Source: Dipteris shenzhenensis (lineage: Eukaryota; Polypodiophyta; Polypodiopsida; Gleicheniales). Taken from it: a stretch of 64,000 nucleotides of DNA. A program made the translations under genes and the position numbers. The notes beneath the pieces are model-generated. The model worked only from the letters and a program-made list of their open reading frames with translations, was not told the origin of the DNA and did not search any database. This document shows, in pieces, positions 44,001 through 55,900 of the stretch (position 1 is its first letter; every line of letters begins with the position of its first letter). The stretch lies in assembly GCA_047967505.1 (NCBI GenBank), contig CM106540.1; one strand, written 5' to 3'.

Positions 44001-44660
44001 TGCTCAATTGTCATGAATTGAAGGTGATCTGCTATGTACATGGTTGATTATAGGATGTAGCATCTATCATAGGCTTGGATGAAAAACAAAAATAACCTTT
44101 TTCACACCATTCTTTCTAGATTTTCTAGACAGAAATCCGTATCTAATTGTAAAAAGATACAGAACCACATTCTAAATGAGGACTTTGATTTGGATATATA
44201 GAGGATCTTGGAACAAGATCCCAAGTCTGATTTCTCCAAATGGATTCCCATTGTGCATAACCAATCTGAATTTTCCTTCTCAAAGGACCATTGCTCATTG
44301 ATCAATTTGACCTGAGCGAGCAGACCTTTGTAATCCACAATCGGACCATCCACAAGGTTGGCACAAGAGGAAGCTTTCCACCTCAGCTATGGAACATACT
44401 CCTTCCTATTCTATATCATCTCTATGCTGCATCATGTTGTACACATTTATATTAAGCACAATAACATTGATCAATTTTTATCAATTATATTTCCCCCAAC
44501 TAGGTCTGGAATGTCTAGCATTTCCATGCTTGGGTCCAGTCAGGAAGCTCTTGAAGATGCTTTTGTGCATCTTCATCATCATGCCTAGTGAAGACTTGAA
44601 CTCCCTTTAGTATCTTCTGCTGCGGGGAGCGTTGGCTATAGCAAGCAACCTCCACCTCTA
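44001..44660. other. Stretch with no recognised gene, possibly a 5' LTR
   Basis: Open frames here lack motifs. The end, TATTTTCTAACA, directly precedes a primer-binding-site-like string, so the last few hundred bases may be the 5' LTR of the copia element that follows, although they do not resemble the proposed 3' LTR at 47248. Confidence 0.35.
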
Positions 44661-44669
44661 TTTTCTAAC

Positions 44670-47247
44670 ACGGTATAAGGGCCTTGAGGGAGATTCACTA
44701 GTGTTGAGAGCTTGAATGTGATAACTCTGTTAAAGGAGATCATCTAGGTTTAGCTTGTAGAAATTGACTCCAAAGTATGAAGGACAATTACCCTTGCAAG
44801 AAGGAAGGTGGTCCAGATTCAGGTCGATGTATACGTCCTTTAAAGCCCTTCACATCCTCGTCATGATTGCTAGACTGCCCATCCCTAGCTTTGGGGAAAT
44901 GTTAAAAGCTCAAGGGAAGTAGCTAATTGGGTACTCCGTGATGCAAAGTCCCTTATTGGCACAATTCCAAATTCAGCCATCTTTCATATCCAACTAGCGG
45001 AAGCTGTTCAAGCATGGACAATTCTCAAAGACATGTATGAGATCAACAATGCTGTGAGGATTAACCACCTTGAGACACAATTGTATAACAAGCACATGGA
45101 TGAGGGGGACTCGGTTCAAAAACACTATCACCAAATAAAGGTGGTGAGGGATCAACTCTTGAGCGGTTGGTTAACACATGGATTCGGAAAGGATTTCTAG
45201 GCTCTTTCTTGTCATGCTCCCTATGAGGGGAGCATCTGGAGGATGATGGTGCACTAGGATTGCTCAAGATAACTAGCCAGTTTGTGATTGATCTGTGGTT
45301 TTGCCAGGATTGTACCTGTGTACCAACGCGGTTTGCTTGCACGGGATGTGATCTCAAGGAGCAAGAGCTGCAAGCTGAAAGTTTTATGAACAAGAATGTC
45401 TCCGAATTGTTCCAAAGGTCTTCTCCATGGAAGCCAATGGAACATCTACAATCAATATGTAGGGATTGGCCCCCCACGGTGGGTTGGTGAGAGGGGGTTT
45501 GGACTTTTGTAGATCACCTCCCCACCTATGAGCCCCCAAATGAGGAAAGCATGGATGTTGCATTGCTTGCCATTGCCTACAATGAGGAACCTCTAAGTCA
45601 CCGAGATGCATTTGTAAGCAATAAATGGATACAAGCCATGAAAGCTGAACTTGATTCCATTCATGCTAATGGCGCTTCGAAGTTGTGTATCTTGCTTATC
45701 ATGGCAAGCATGCCATAGGACTAAGTGGGTGCACAAATTGAAACGAAAAGTTCATGGCAAGGTTGACCTTTACAAAGCCCGCCTTGTTGCAAAAGACTAT
45801 GCCCAGCAACATGGCATTGACTTTGAGTAGACATTTGCTCCTACTTCCCACATTACGACCATTCAGTGTGTCATTGCTCTAGCTAGGCATTAAGACCTTT
45901 TTTCTTCATGGGGATTTTACTGGAAGAGCTAGATGTCACCCGACCTCCAGGAATATGTCTTGAGGGGACATTTCCACCAAGTTCCAGCCTCCAAGATTCG
46001 AGATTGAAGGTTCTGAAAATCAGGTATGCCACCGAAAAAAGGCCCTCAATGGTTTAAAACAGACATGTAGGCATGGTGTGCCAAGACACATTATTTTTTC
46101 CTAGGCCTTGGAATCAAAACAGACCTATAAAGGCCACCTTTTATGTCCAAAAGACTGCATCAGAATTTTTGCTTTTAATTCTCTGTGTGGATGACATGCT
46201 TATTGCTGGACTCCATACATGGAAAATTCCAGATTTCAAGGCAGATTTGCAAAAATCATTTGCAATGTCAGATATGGGCAAGTTGCACTATGGGCATTCA
46301 ATTTGCTTGTGTTGAGGGAGGCATAATCATGAGTCAATCCAAATATACTAGACAACTCTTGCAGCACTTCCAATTCAAGGACTATAAGCTAGTTTCTACT
46401 CCATTGGAATCTGTCCTCCATTTCTACTCCAAAGATGGTAGTGCCGCATTTGATGCCACTCTTTATCAACACGTTGTGGGCTGCCTTATTTACTTGTCAT
46501 ACCAGGCCGTTTCCCAGTTAAGCAAGCACATGCACAGCCTAGCACACACCATTAGCAGGCAACGAACCGAGTCTTCCATTACTTGAAGGTCAAGCAACAT
46601 TTGGGACTCTTCTATGGTGATCAGTCTTCATTGGTTTTGCATGCATTCATGGAGAGTGATTGGGCAAGTTGTTATGACACCCGCATGTCGCTCAGTGGCA
46701 ACAACTCTTCATGCTTTGCTCTTGATGCATATCTTCGTTTAGCAAGAAGCAACCTATAGTTGCTACTTTCAACTATGAAGCTAAATACATGGCAGCCTTC
46801 ACAGCTACAGTAGAGTGTGTTTGGCTACACAAGTTACTTTCAAATCTTCGTGTCAGCCAGGATACTTCTACTATCATCTACACTGACAGCTAGAGTGCTT
46901 TGGCGATTGCACATAATCCCTTATTTCATGCACGTACGAAGCACATTGAGATACAATATCAATATGATTGAGAGCAACTGTCAGCTGGAGATATATAGTT
47001 ATCCTACGTTCCCACAGAGGATAACTTAGCAAATCTCTTCACGAAGGCTCTACCATGACCCAAGTTTGAGGCTTTTCGGCATGGCTTACACTTGGTACCA
47101 TTTATTACATTATGTTGATCTCCCTATACTATCATAGGTTGCTATATCCATCTCGGACAAACATGTGCAACCATTATATAGTTTCCAGGTATAGATGAGA
47201 TGTATTCAAGATACTTCAGCCATAACATGGGGAGGGGTGGGGGAGTT
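44670..47247 (+). pseudogene. Decayed copia element: primer site, gag, RT, RNase H
   Basis: CGGTATAAGGGCC (about 44672) resembles the tRNA-Met primer site TGGTATCAGAGCC. Gag follows (44880-45180): SLIGTIPNSAIFHIQLAEA, VQAWTILKDMYEI, RINHLETQLYNKHMDEGD. No protease or integrase is found; instead an LTR-like segment sits at 45495-45560. RT then reads KWVHKLKRKVHGKVDLYKAR and LVAKDYAQQHGIDFE, then LILCVDDMLIAG (catalytic site), MSDMGKLHY and IIMSQSKYTRQLLQHFQFKD. RNase H-like pieces and SLHEGSTM follow. The end is a polypurine tract, GGGGAGGGGTGGGGGAG (47229-47245). Many stops and frameshifts. Integrase loss means it could not move itself. Confidence 0.85.
45495..45575 (+). repeat. LTR-like fragment inside the copia element
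   Basis: GATCACCTCCCCACCTATG, then AGCCCCCAAATGAGGAAAGC, then ATGG follow the same order as the LTR starts at 12918 and 14716. It lies where integrase should be, so an unrelated LTR piece has replaced or entered the deleted interval. Confidence 0.5.
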
Positions 47248-47507
47248 TGTTAGCACTTACCCTTGGTATGGCCTTGTAGGGTAGTTAGAACATTTAATCC
47301 TAGTGCACCTAGATCACTCATTTGCAGGTACACTTGAGTTCCCTCAACTTGTCGTTTGCTCCCTTGCATTCCAGCTTGGTTCCATTGCTTCCCACACCCA
47401 ACAAGAGAGAGAGATTGCAAAAAGCTACTTCATCCTAGGACAACATCATCAACATCATCATGTCACATCGAGTCATGTGCCAAGTCTGACCTGAAACAAC
47501 AAATATT
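47248..47507 (+). repeat. Probable copia 3' LTR
   Basis: It begins TGTTAGCACTTACCCTTGG immediately after a strong polypurine tract and could end near ACAACA at about 47507 (TG...CA). No matching 5' copy was found upstream of the gag, so the length is a guess. Confidence 0.45.
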
Positions 47508-50500
47508 GGAGATCTAGAAAAGGGGCTATGGTGGACGGCGAGGCTACGATGGTATAGGATCAAAGATAGAGCGCTAGTGGATATCTATGCCTACAGTTAG
47601 GCGTGGTCTCCTAGTAGCAGCTCTACATCTGACTAGAGCCATAGTAACCCCTGTAGGTCGTGCCCCAAGTCTAAACATGGAAGGGACGTTCCCGAGCATC
47701 ATCCATGTCCTCCCTATGTCGGGTATGTCGTGGTGCTGGCACGGGATCTCTACCTTATTGACTACCCGAGGGACGAGGGTCTATGTGATCTGGCAAAAAG
47801 AACTCGGTGATCATGCTCTGAGATGGGTCTGCCTATGTGCTCTATCCCTACCTCTGTAATCTGAGCAAGCACTCTCAATGCTTAACTGGCTCATGAATGA
47901 AGGCAACCAAGCAACTCTGGTCCAAATAGGAAAGGAAGTGGGAGAGCAATCCGGAGCTATCTCTAAAGAGACAATAGTAGCGGCCTCAGATCTTGTAATA
48001 TACTGGGCATTTGAAAATGAAATACTCGATCTCATGTGTACCACATGAGGCACAAATCCGTCTCTTTTTGGGTATTCCCTCGGCTCGCCCCCTCTCAATA
48101 CGAAATCAGTGTGATGAAACTCAAAACTGATCAAGTGAGAGAGATGAATCCGAATATGTCTTGGAGGGACAATAAAGTGCTCCTCGATAATGCGTACACA
48201 ATAATCTTTATAGAAGCTGAGCTTCATTGGAGCTCACTCTATACCAACTAGGTCCTGAATGTATGTAGCAATAGAAGGTCCTCATGTATGATATGGTTGA
48301 CCTCATGGTATCCCAGTGGGACAAATGGTGCATCGATGCTGTACTATAACCTATCCATGTAGCCCTAGTCTTTCAAACCACCTGCATGTGTGTGCATACT
48401 TGCATCTCTCGTTCCTCCCAGTTGCCTAGGGCCATGGAAGACGATAGTGCTAGCCATGGTAGTCTACGACTCTCTGTCACCCTGAAGTGCAGTCACCGTA
48501 TCCTCTAACCTGCCGATAGAGGTAAGTTATGACGTGAAAGGCTGCATCAAGCTATATTGGAGATGACCCAAACTCAACCTGAGCAATCTGATGGGGGACT
48601 GACGGCTTACTATGTTTCATCCTCGACATCATGAGAGCTTGGAGACGCTCTACATGAGCCCACCCTGCATCCAAGAGATCTGGTCCTCATCAAGGGATAC
48701 GATATATGCCTGTTGGCCGAACCGAGGAGTCAAAGAAGAGCCTTGGTTCGAGGGTAATGAAAGTGTGAGTGGAAGCATTGTCTCTCCAATTTGGCAAAGG
48801 AGGCATATCCTCAGCTCAAAAGGGCCTACATCACCAATCGATCGAAAGTGGATTGCCTTCTATGCATAGCTGCCCTTAATGTGTTGAAGATCATGACCTT
48901 GGTTTAACCAAGGTTAACCTTCAGGTCATGGTGTAGAACAAGATCTAAATCACGAAATCAATGAGCAAGCACCTCCAACGTCCCCTAAAGTCTCCATGAA
49001 TATTTCAAGCTCGTCTATATCGAGGACAAACAGGGTTGGTGAGAGAGGACACCCCTGTTTGACCCCGATGATACTCATGACATCCTCTTTCCAACCACAG
49101 TCCCTATCCAGACTTTGTCTGAAACTCTCTCATAGAGTGCCATAACAGCCCACATGATCTCTTGAATCATAGCCCAGCTCCTATAGTCGTTTGAGGCGAG
49201 CCCTCGATACTGTATTAAAAGCTTTGTGAAAATTTACAAAGCAACAATAGACTCTCTATCTCCATGCCCTAGCCTCCTCAGTGACACCTCTGAGTGTGAG
49301 TATGTGATCCATAATCCCATGGTCACGTCGGAAGCCTGCCTACCCCTCTGCCCTGAGTCCCCCATCTCTGCGAATCGATTGACCTCAGTGTTAAAACCGA
49401 TGCATATATCTTGGACATGACGTCCAATCATGATGGTCCTGTAGTTTTTCGGGTTCATGGGATCCTCTACCTTGTCAATGGGTGCGATGGTGTTAAGGGT
49501 CCAAGTGCATGGAAGGCCAAGACAAACTACCTCATTGAAGAGCTTCGCTAAGATCGAAGCTAGGATATCAATCCCGTATGCAATGAATTCACTGCATAGA
49601 CCCCTCGGCCATTATGAAGCTTCATTATTGCATCTTTGACCCCACCTTTAGCCAAAAGATTGTAGGAGGTAGGGCGAGATGAGTATGAGAGATTAGGAGC
49701 CGTGCGTAAGTGTATATATCTAGATGCATGTGTAAGTGTGCCAAACGTGGGTGTCTGTGAAAGGTGAAGGAGACCGTCACTCAAGGAACTTTTGCCAGAA
49801 GTCTTGAGGAGTTACTAAATAGAATGTTCAGTAACTCTTCCTCAGTCCGACGGACAAACACCAGTTTCTTCATGTGTATCAAGCGACAATACTCGCATAT
49901 CATCTCTAGTTCACTCAGAAGGTTATGCTTGGCCTCAAATCTGAGTTGACGGAAAAGAGTCTTGCATTCATCATCATACCAACTATTACAAAGAACATAT
50001 CCAATGGGTGGGAGTCACGTGGAGCGAGTTGTGTATGCGAATGCGTGAAGGACATCCTCGTGACATGAGCGAGTGATCAGAGCAGCCCACTCGTCTAGTA
50101 GAGGTATGTGATCAATATACGTAAGCAGTGTGTAAAGGCGGGCATAACTATTAGGTGAGAAATTGCATGATTAGTGTGAGTGATCGGTGGTGTAGGTGGT
50201 ATTGCGAGACGAGGGGTGGAGATGTATGGTGTGCAATAGAAAAATCAATGATACTAGATGTGAAGGTAAGGGATCTTATCATGTAGTCAACTATGCTAAA
50301 GCCTCCCCAAGTGGGAAACATGTGAAACTACTTGAAGAAGGCCACCATTGTATATGATGAGATCGTGCATCCTACCCATGTCCAGTAGAGCATGCCCATA
50401 TGCATTGACCAAGACCCACCTGTCAGCAAAGACTCGCATCATACCTACATGTAAATCAATGTCCAACAACAAAATAGCATCGTTCTTGAAGTCAACGACC

Positions 50501-51534
50501 GAAACCTAGCGCACACTTGTCCTTGTGTTGAGTTCCCCCACAAGGACTCCGAAGCAGTTTGAGAAATTTACAATGTATAGCTACATGGCTGCATATTGTG
50601 ACGTGTCAACCTCCTCACACACATCTCAAGCAAAGTGAGATGTCCCAAGTAGAAAGTAGCAAACTGCAACAAATAGGTCCCACCTAGTCACATGTCAAAT
50701 AGGGATCCAAAGAAATTTGGAGTATGTATCCCTCCTCCGAAAGCGTATGATAAGGGGTTGCTCTCAATTGGAGTCTCCCCCTACCTGCCAGGCTCCCTCG
50801 ATCGCGTGCTCTACTACACCCAAGGTAGTAGCCACGAAAGTGATTGCATCATCCATCTGTGTGGGGGATTCCACGAACCCTAATGTTGAGAGCCTTACTA
50901 GCCCTCTATTGCTGCTCCATGAGAGTGGCCAAGACAACTGCCTTTGCAAGTTCCCATTTCACCATACCACCCATCTGGGAGTCTCTTCAATCACTAACAG
51001 TATCATGGCTATTTAGGCCGCTGATGCACTCCCCGAGGCTATCTGTAGAGCGGTCACCTCCTTTCAGAGATGTGACCCCTCTTGCCTAAGATCATGTATG
51101 AGACTAGCATGTTCATGTGTAATGCGGGCCTAAGTAAAGCCGACATGTTCTTGAGCGAATCAAGTATGCTCGACCTCTCGTACCCGTATGCTATGTACCT
51201 CCATTAGTAGGGACCACACACGTCTGGTAGATCAACCCATGGAAAGTTTGGCCCTCGTACGATCTAAAACTGGAAAGGAGCACGCAAGACGCAAGTGGGT
51301 GGGGCTGAATGATAAGGGGTGACTGACTAAGCGGGATAGAGTGAGGAGAGATCTAAAGTAGTGGTGAGTCCATTCCAAGGTTGGAAAGGCAACTAGGTAC
51401 AAGGGAGAGGTGAGAGGAAAGATGATTCCAATGTACATCCCTCGTCTTAGTGACACGAGTGATGAGACTAGAGTCGAGTCCGTACTAGTAGGAGAGGTTG
51501 ATGCTTAGGCGTATGTAGATGATGATGTAGGACC

Positions 51535-51600
51535 CTTCTTAACGACTGTACTATCCACTCCGTGCCCACTGCAATTGAAACACTTGTTTACATCCTCAAG
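51535..51600 (-). other. LINE ORF1 CCHC-type zinc knuckle (best preserved copy)
   Basis: The minus strand reads LKLEDVNKCFNCSGHGVDST: C-x2-C then G-H, the start of a retroviral-type zinc knuckle that binds RNA in LINE ORF1 proteins. A final Cys at the usual spacing is absent (STVVKK), so even this copy is imperfect. Confidence 0.6.
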
Positions 51601-51749
51601 CTTTAGTTGCCTTTGATTTTAACTCTGATTCTAATTTATGTCCTCTTTCTTGGGCCTCTCTTTATATCTTTCTCCTCTCCTTTCCCCAATTTTGAAATGC
51701 AGCTAATTGTTGTATGCTTTCTTGCATGTGTCTCTTGCAAGAGGACACC

Positions 51750-52250
51750 TAGGTGTGAGGACCACCCCCCCATATGGCTGGGCCATTGAGGTAGAGGGGG
51801 GCCCACAGCTTGTGGGCTGGCTGGTAGCCCTCGTGGCAGGGCCAAAGGGGGCTGGTGGCGGATGCAAGGAGGGCGAATGGAGGGGGGGGGGGGGGGACCT
51901 TAAAGGGCGGAGGGGCTGTCGGGTGGCGGCGGCAGCTAATGGAGGCTGCCGAGCTGGAGAAAGACAGCCAGGTGGAAGGGGGGCTGTCGGGTGGGAGATG
52001 GCAACCAGTCGAGAGGGGTGCAGTAGGTGGAAGGGGGCTGAGGGAGGCTGCAGCAGGCAGAAGAGGGTGCCGGGTGGGAGCGAGGCAGCAGGCAGCAGCG
52101 CAGTACGAGCAGCCGAGCAGCAGCACGCACAGAGGCGGCAGCAGCGCAAGAGGGGGCAGCACGGGAGGCTGCTGGGCTGGGGCGAGCAGCAGCACAGGAG
52201 GCTGCCAAGCTGAAGTGGGTGGGATGGGAGCGAGGAGGGGGAGAGACGCA
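51750..52250 (-). other. GC-rich LINE 5' region
   Basis: A purine-rich plus strand with repeated GGCAGCAGG, GAGGGGGGC and a run of G (about 51884-51897) gives long open frames on both strands by composition only. Similar regions precede the ORF1 knuckle in copies F and A, so it probably serves as the LINE 5' UTR or internal promoter region. Confidence 0.5.
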
Positions 52251-52261
52251 AAGAAACAACA

Positions 52262-52440
52262 TGAAAGAAAGCTAGAAGTAGGAAAAACCACCTACTGCGA
52301 AGCTATGCTTATGTTCTTATCAGTATCTTGCTGTCACCTAGATTTTGAAAGATTCGAGAAATCCAGTGCTTACTGAGCTAAAGAAGAAAAAGAAAAGAAT
52401 AAGAGAGATAAGAGAGGGAGAGGGGGGGGGAGAAGCAAAT
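52262..52440 (+). repeat. Direct duplication, copy 1 (partner at 53075-53260)
   Basis: Both copies share ATGAAAGAAAGC, TTCTTATCAGTATCTTGCTG, CACCTAGATTTTGAAAGATT and GTGCTTACT in the same order, then drift into GA-rich tracts. The distance between starts is about 815 bases. Copy 1 begins where LINE copy C's GC-rich 5' region ends. Confidence 0.85.
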
Positions 52441-52912
52441 GACATCAAAGCAGGGCACAACTTGAGACCAGATGCCATCTAGGAACTGTGTGTACGTGCG
52501 CACGCACGCGCGTGTGTGTGTGTGTGAGAGAATAGAATCATCTCAAAAATCAAGTGGTACTTGTCGCATAGCCGTCCTTGCCTTGAAGTCCCCCACAATA
52601 ACTGGAGAAATCCACGATGTCCAAATGTAGAGCAGTGTATGCTGAGGTCTCGGCCTCCTCACGGCGGTCTCTAATTCAGATCAGCCATTGGAGAGTTTAC
52701 ATCTCCCCGCTGCAAGTCATTCTTAGGACAATGTGATTGAGCAAGCAGAGCGCACACACACACACACGAGCGCGCGCACGTGCTCCCCCCCCCCCGGGGC
52801 ACACACACACGCACACACACAAAGGATGTAAGGGATCACTATTAGTTGATAGTGATCACCAGTCTCATAGATCCAAAAGGGTCTCACGTGGACTTCAATA
52901 CAATCCCATCAC

Positions 52913-52948
<36 letters not shown>

Positions 52949-53074
52949 GTATCCTGTCCAGTGTCTATAACAACTTTCAAGCTTCCAATCAATACCAAAA
53001 ACCTTGCTTCTATATCCAATTAATCATATGTCAATGTTCACAAACTATTTTAGAATAACCACCTCGGTATAGAA
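52441..53074. other. Microsatellites and a LINE 3' tail
   Basis: The stretch has GT (about 52510-52526), CA (52751-52765 and 52801-52819), a C run (52786-52795) and, at 52862-52945, CAGTCTCATAGATCCAAAAG followed by GGTCTC and 14 CT units. The last is a worn plus-strand copy of the LINE 3' hairpin and CT tail. No gene is present. Confidence 0.65.
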
Positions 53075-53260
53075 CATGAAAGAAAGCAAGTAGGAAAAAT
53101 TACCTAAGTGCAAAGTTATACTTTTAAGTTCTTATCAGTATCTTGCTGCCACCTAGATTTTGAAAGATTCCAGAAACCTAGTGCTTACTAAGCTACAGAA
53201 GATGAGGAAAATAATCAAAAATATAACAGAGAGAGGGGGGGAGGGAGAAAAAGAGAGAGA
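53075..53260 (+). repeat. Direct duplication, copy 2
   Basis: Partner of 52262-52440; it ends in a GA-rich tract. Together the two copies bracket the microsatellite and LINE-tail region, as expected if a segment was duplicated and then separated by insertions. Confidence 0.85.
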
Positions 53261-53703
53261 TAGAGAAGGCGTGGGGAAGCTAATGGTAAGCAAGGCCAAG
53301 GATGATGGTAATGCTTAGAGCTACACCCAATTCTCCTTGCTCTTTGAACATCCCAACCAGATCCAAAGCCTTTTTTCTTTTAAAACATCTGCTTACTAAT
53401 CCAAGTTATCTTTCATGAAGTGCAAGAGCTAGCAAACAGAACAAGAAGCTGCTGTGCTAGAAACATAAATGCATAAGCTGGGTAACCTCTGGTCCCAGCA
53501 GAACTAGATGGCAAAGCACAATCATCAAAGGACCTTACCACCTTGTTCCACTAAGGATATGAATATCATGTAGCATGTGATACCTGAATACTGAAGCATC
53601 TTAAGAAAACCCGCGGAGCATTGCTGCTCATAAGAATTTGATTTGTGCTGCCTGCTTGATGGTAATATTTAGGACTGACAACCCCACAAACCATAAAATT
53701 TCC

Positions 53704-54296
53704 TCAATTCAGAAGCGGCACAAAATCAAAGTTGCCTCCGTCCAGCTGTGGAGAGCTGTGATGGTGAACAATGTACCAATGACCATCATGACACTCATAA
53801 ACATTTGTTGTGAACAGTGGCTCAGCAGATGAGTTGATAAACTCCTTTAGAGTCACCCAGGACATGTTGCCAAAAACCCTTGCACGCTCCTCTTGGAGAT
53901 CAAATTCAAATCTTTGACCCCAACTAAAGACACTGCGCCAGTTCTCCATGACTGCCTCATATCTGCAATGGAATCCAGAGAATAAATGCAAAACAGTACA
54001 GAAGGAAAGGCATCTCTGAAATACTGGCATACATCTTAATACTATCATTGTCGGAAAAAAATTCTCCATCTTCAGAAAAGAAATCCTGAGACAACATACC
54101 CGGATAAGAGTTCACCACCAGGATGAATGCATTTTACATAGTCTGAATGCAGCCATAACCGACTCATTCCCTTTATAGACTTTGCTTGGAAGGCTTTGTA
54201 AAAGCTCCTGTTTGTTTCCAGCACAGCTTTGGTTACAGCATAATGAGCTTTCCATCCATATGGGGCCACAGTGCAACTTTGTTCTAGAGTGAAGTC
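53704..54296 (-). CDS. NTF2/SnoaL-like domain protein, last two exons (3' partial)
   Basis: The minus strand has exon 54296-54100 and terminal exon 53962-53704, joined by a GT-AG intron (CCGG|GTATG ... TTGCAG|ATATG) that restores the phase at Gly-Tyr-Glu. The joined 151 residues read ETNRSFYKAFQAKSIKGMSR, LWLHSDYVKCIHPGGELLSG, YEAVMENWRSVF, then FGNMSWVTLKEFI and GHWYIVHHHSSP. This is the plant NTF2-like/SnoaL cone fold, close to the family that includes Arabidopsis SKIP8-type proteins. An acceptor (ATGTAG|GAC) starts the first visible exon, so more exons lie upstream at higher coordinates, where LINE copies B and A occupy 54.4-61.1 kb. I did not find them. No stop interrupts the two exons, so the gene may be alive. 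Function is unknown. Confidence 0.85.
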
Positions 54297-54429
54297 CTAC
54301 ATGGCATAAGACTAAATTACATCAGACACATTGACTAAAATCCGAGATAAGTATTACAGGTTACACCCTACTTGCAATATACTGAAACAGATCTGGGAAG
54401 AATTTATAAGGGTTTCTTACACAACACCA

Positions 54430-55845
54430 GAAAGAAAGAAAGAGAGTTTATTAAAGTCTACTGAAGACCGATGGGTCTATGAGACTAATAGAAAACCTGA
54501 TACAATGAGCAAAAAGGGTGAAGCTACTAAATGAGCATCCTAACCCATGCTAGAAAACTGTGTAGGACATAGTCAATGTCATCATCATCAATAGTCCTCA
54601 CTAACATCATCATCATCCTAGCAGATATAGCCTAACCCGATACAATACGGCACACACACGGCATGAGACTGTCTGCTGTCTGTAAGTGTAGTCTATTGTG
54701 ACCTACTGGTGACGGCTCTACGTCTGACAAGCGCCACAATGACCCCTGTTGGTCGAGCCCCACGTCTGAATATGGATGAGATGTCAGCTAGTGTGATCTA
54801 TGTGTCTGTCCTCTGCCGAATGTGCCGCATCTCGGTCTCAGGGTCTCTGCCTCGCCTACTATCCGAGATCGAGGGGCAGTATGCTCTGGCTGGAAGAATC
54901 CATGATCACAGTCTGAGATGAGTCTGATAAGTCCCTACCTCTGTGATCTGATAAGACTCTTTCTATGTCAAACTGCCTCATGGATGAAAGTGACGAGGCA
55001 CCTCTGGTCTGGATATGAAAGAAGTTTGGAAAGGGACCCGAAGCTGTCTCTGAAGAGACAGTGGTATTGTCACGGATCTCGTTAGTAGACTGGGCAACCC
55101 CTGGCGGGTTAATGAAACCCTCCTTGAAGATACGTAAGCAGTGATCCCTATAGAAGCTGAGCTTCACAGGGAGCTCTCTCAGCGCCAACCAGGTCTTGAA
55201 TGTGTATAGCTGTAAAAGATCCTCTCGATTGATTGGGTTGAACTCGTTGCCCCGAAACAGGACAAATGGGAGGTCAATGCTATATTATTGGAAGTGTGGC
55301 AGCCTGTCCATGTGGAACCCCAGTCTCTCAAGCCATCTACAAGAGTGTGCATACCAACATCACTCATCGCCCTCAGCTACTAATCCCATAGAAGAGGATA
55401 GCGCCAACCAAGGTAGTCAACATTGCCTGAAGTACAAGAGCTATTGTCTCGCACACGGTATAGGTAAGTGACAGTCTGGAACGCCACATCTAATTGCAAT
55501 GAAGATAATCTGAACTCAACATGAATAATATGATGGGGAACCGATGGCTTAGTACTGCAGATCATCCGCGATAGCAACTTGCAAGAGAACATGGAATTGC
55601 TCCACTCGAGTCCACTTTGTATCTGGGAGGTCTGGCCCCCAACAAGGGCTGGAATAGATGCATGTATGTTGGACCAAGGAGTCGAAGAGGAGAACCTTGG
55701 TCCGTGGGTCCTAAAAGTGTGAGTGGAAGCACTGTCTCTCCAGACGGGCAAGAGAGGCGTATCCTCTGCTCAAGCGGGCCTGCATCGCCACTCTCATCGT
55801 GAAGATAGGGCCAGAGAATAGAACCCCTAGGTTTGTGTGAGAAGT
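54430..55845 (-). pseudogene. LINE C-terminal and 3' part, 5' truncated, copy B
   Basis: It aligns by eye with the 3' half of copy A (for example GILFSGPIF..., ERQCFHSHF-type readings and the KLSFYRDHCLRIFKEGFINPP region, which matches copy C's KLSFYKDYCVRIIEEHFIVPP). The frames are broken. The 3' end is 54485-54430: GTCTCATAGACCCATCGG, TCTTCAGTAGACTTTAATAA and a CTTT/CT tail. No RT core is present. It sits just upstream of the NTF2-like exons, presumably in an intron. The 3' tail of copy A abuts its truncated 5' end near 55845-55905. Confidence 0.8.
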
Positions 55846-55900
55846 GCAGCAGAAATGAGCAGAAAGAGAGAGAGAGCGCCTTACACACACACCACACTGA

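Larger units (their letters stand above)
47520..52250 (-). pseudogene. LINE, near full length (5' region, ORF1 knuckle, EN, RT, zf-RVT remnants), copy C
   Basis: Reading the minus strand from 52250: a purine/GC-rich 5' region; ORF1 with zinc knuckle CFNCSGHGVDS near 51565; an endonuclease-like part near 50550-50250 (VVDFKNDAILLLDIDLHVG, GHALLDMGRMHDLIIYNG); linker near 50000 (YVLCNSWYDDECKTLFRQLR); RT pieces from 49680 (GGVKDAIMKLHNGR, then AGFRRDHGIMDHILTLRGVT, then IGVKQGCPLSPTLFVLDIDE near 49060); C-terminal pieces at 48230-47590 (SFYKDYCVRIIEEHFIVPP, GARPTGVTMALVRCR). The YADD region is not recoverable by eye. Many stops show that it is dead. It is co-oriented with copies B and A and is the best template for the family's full structure. 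Confidence 0.85.

Noticed and set aside
51703-52376. Frames of 168-182 codons on both strands
   Set aside because: The region is GC-rich LINE 5' sequence; open frames on both strands reflect composition.
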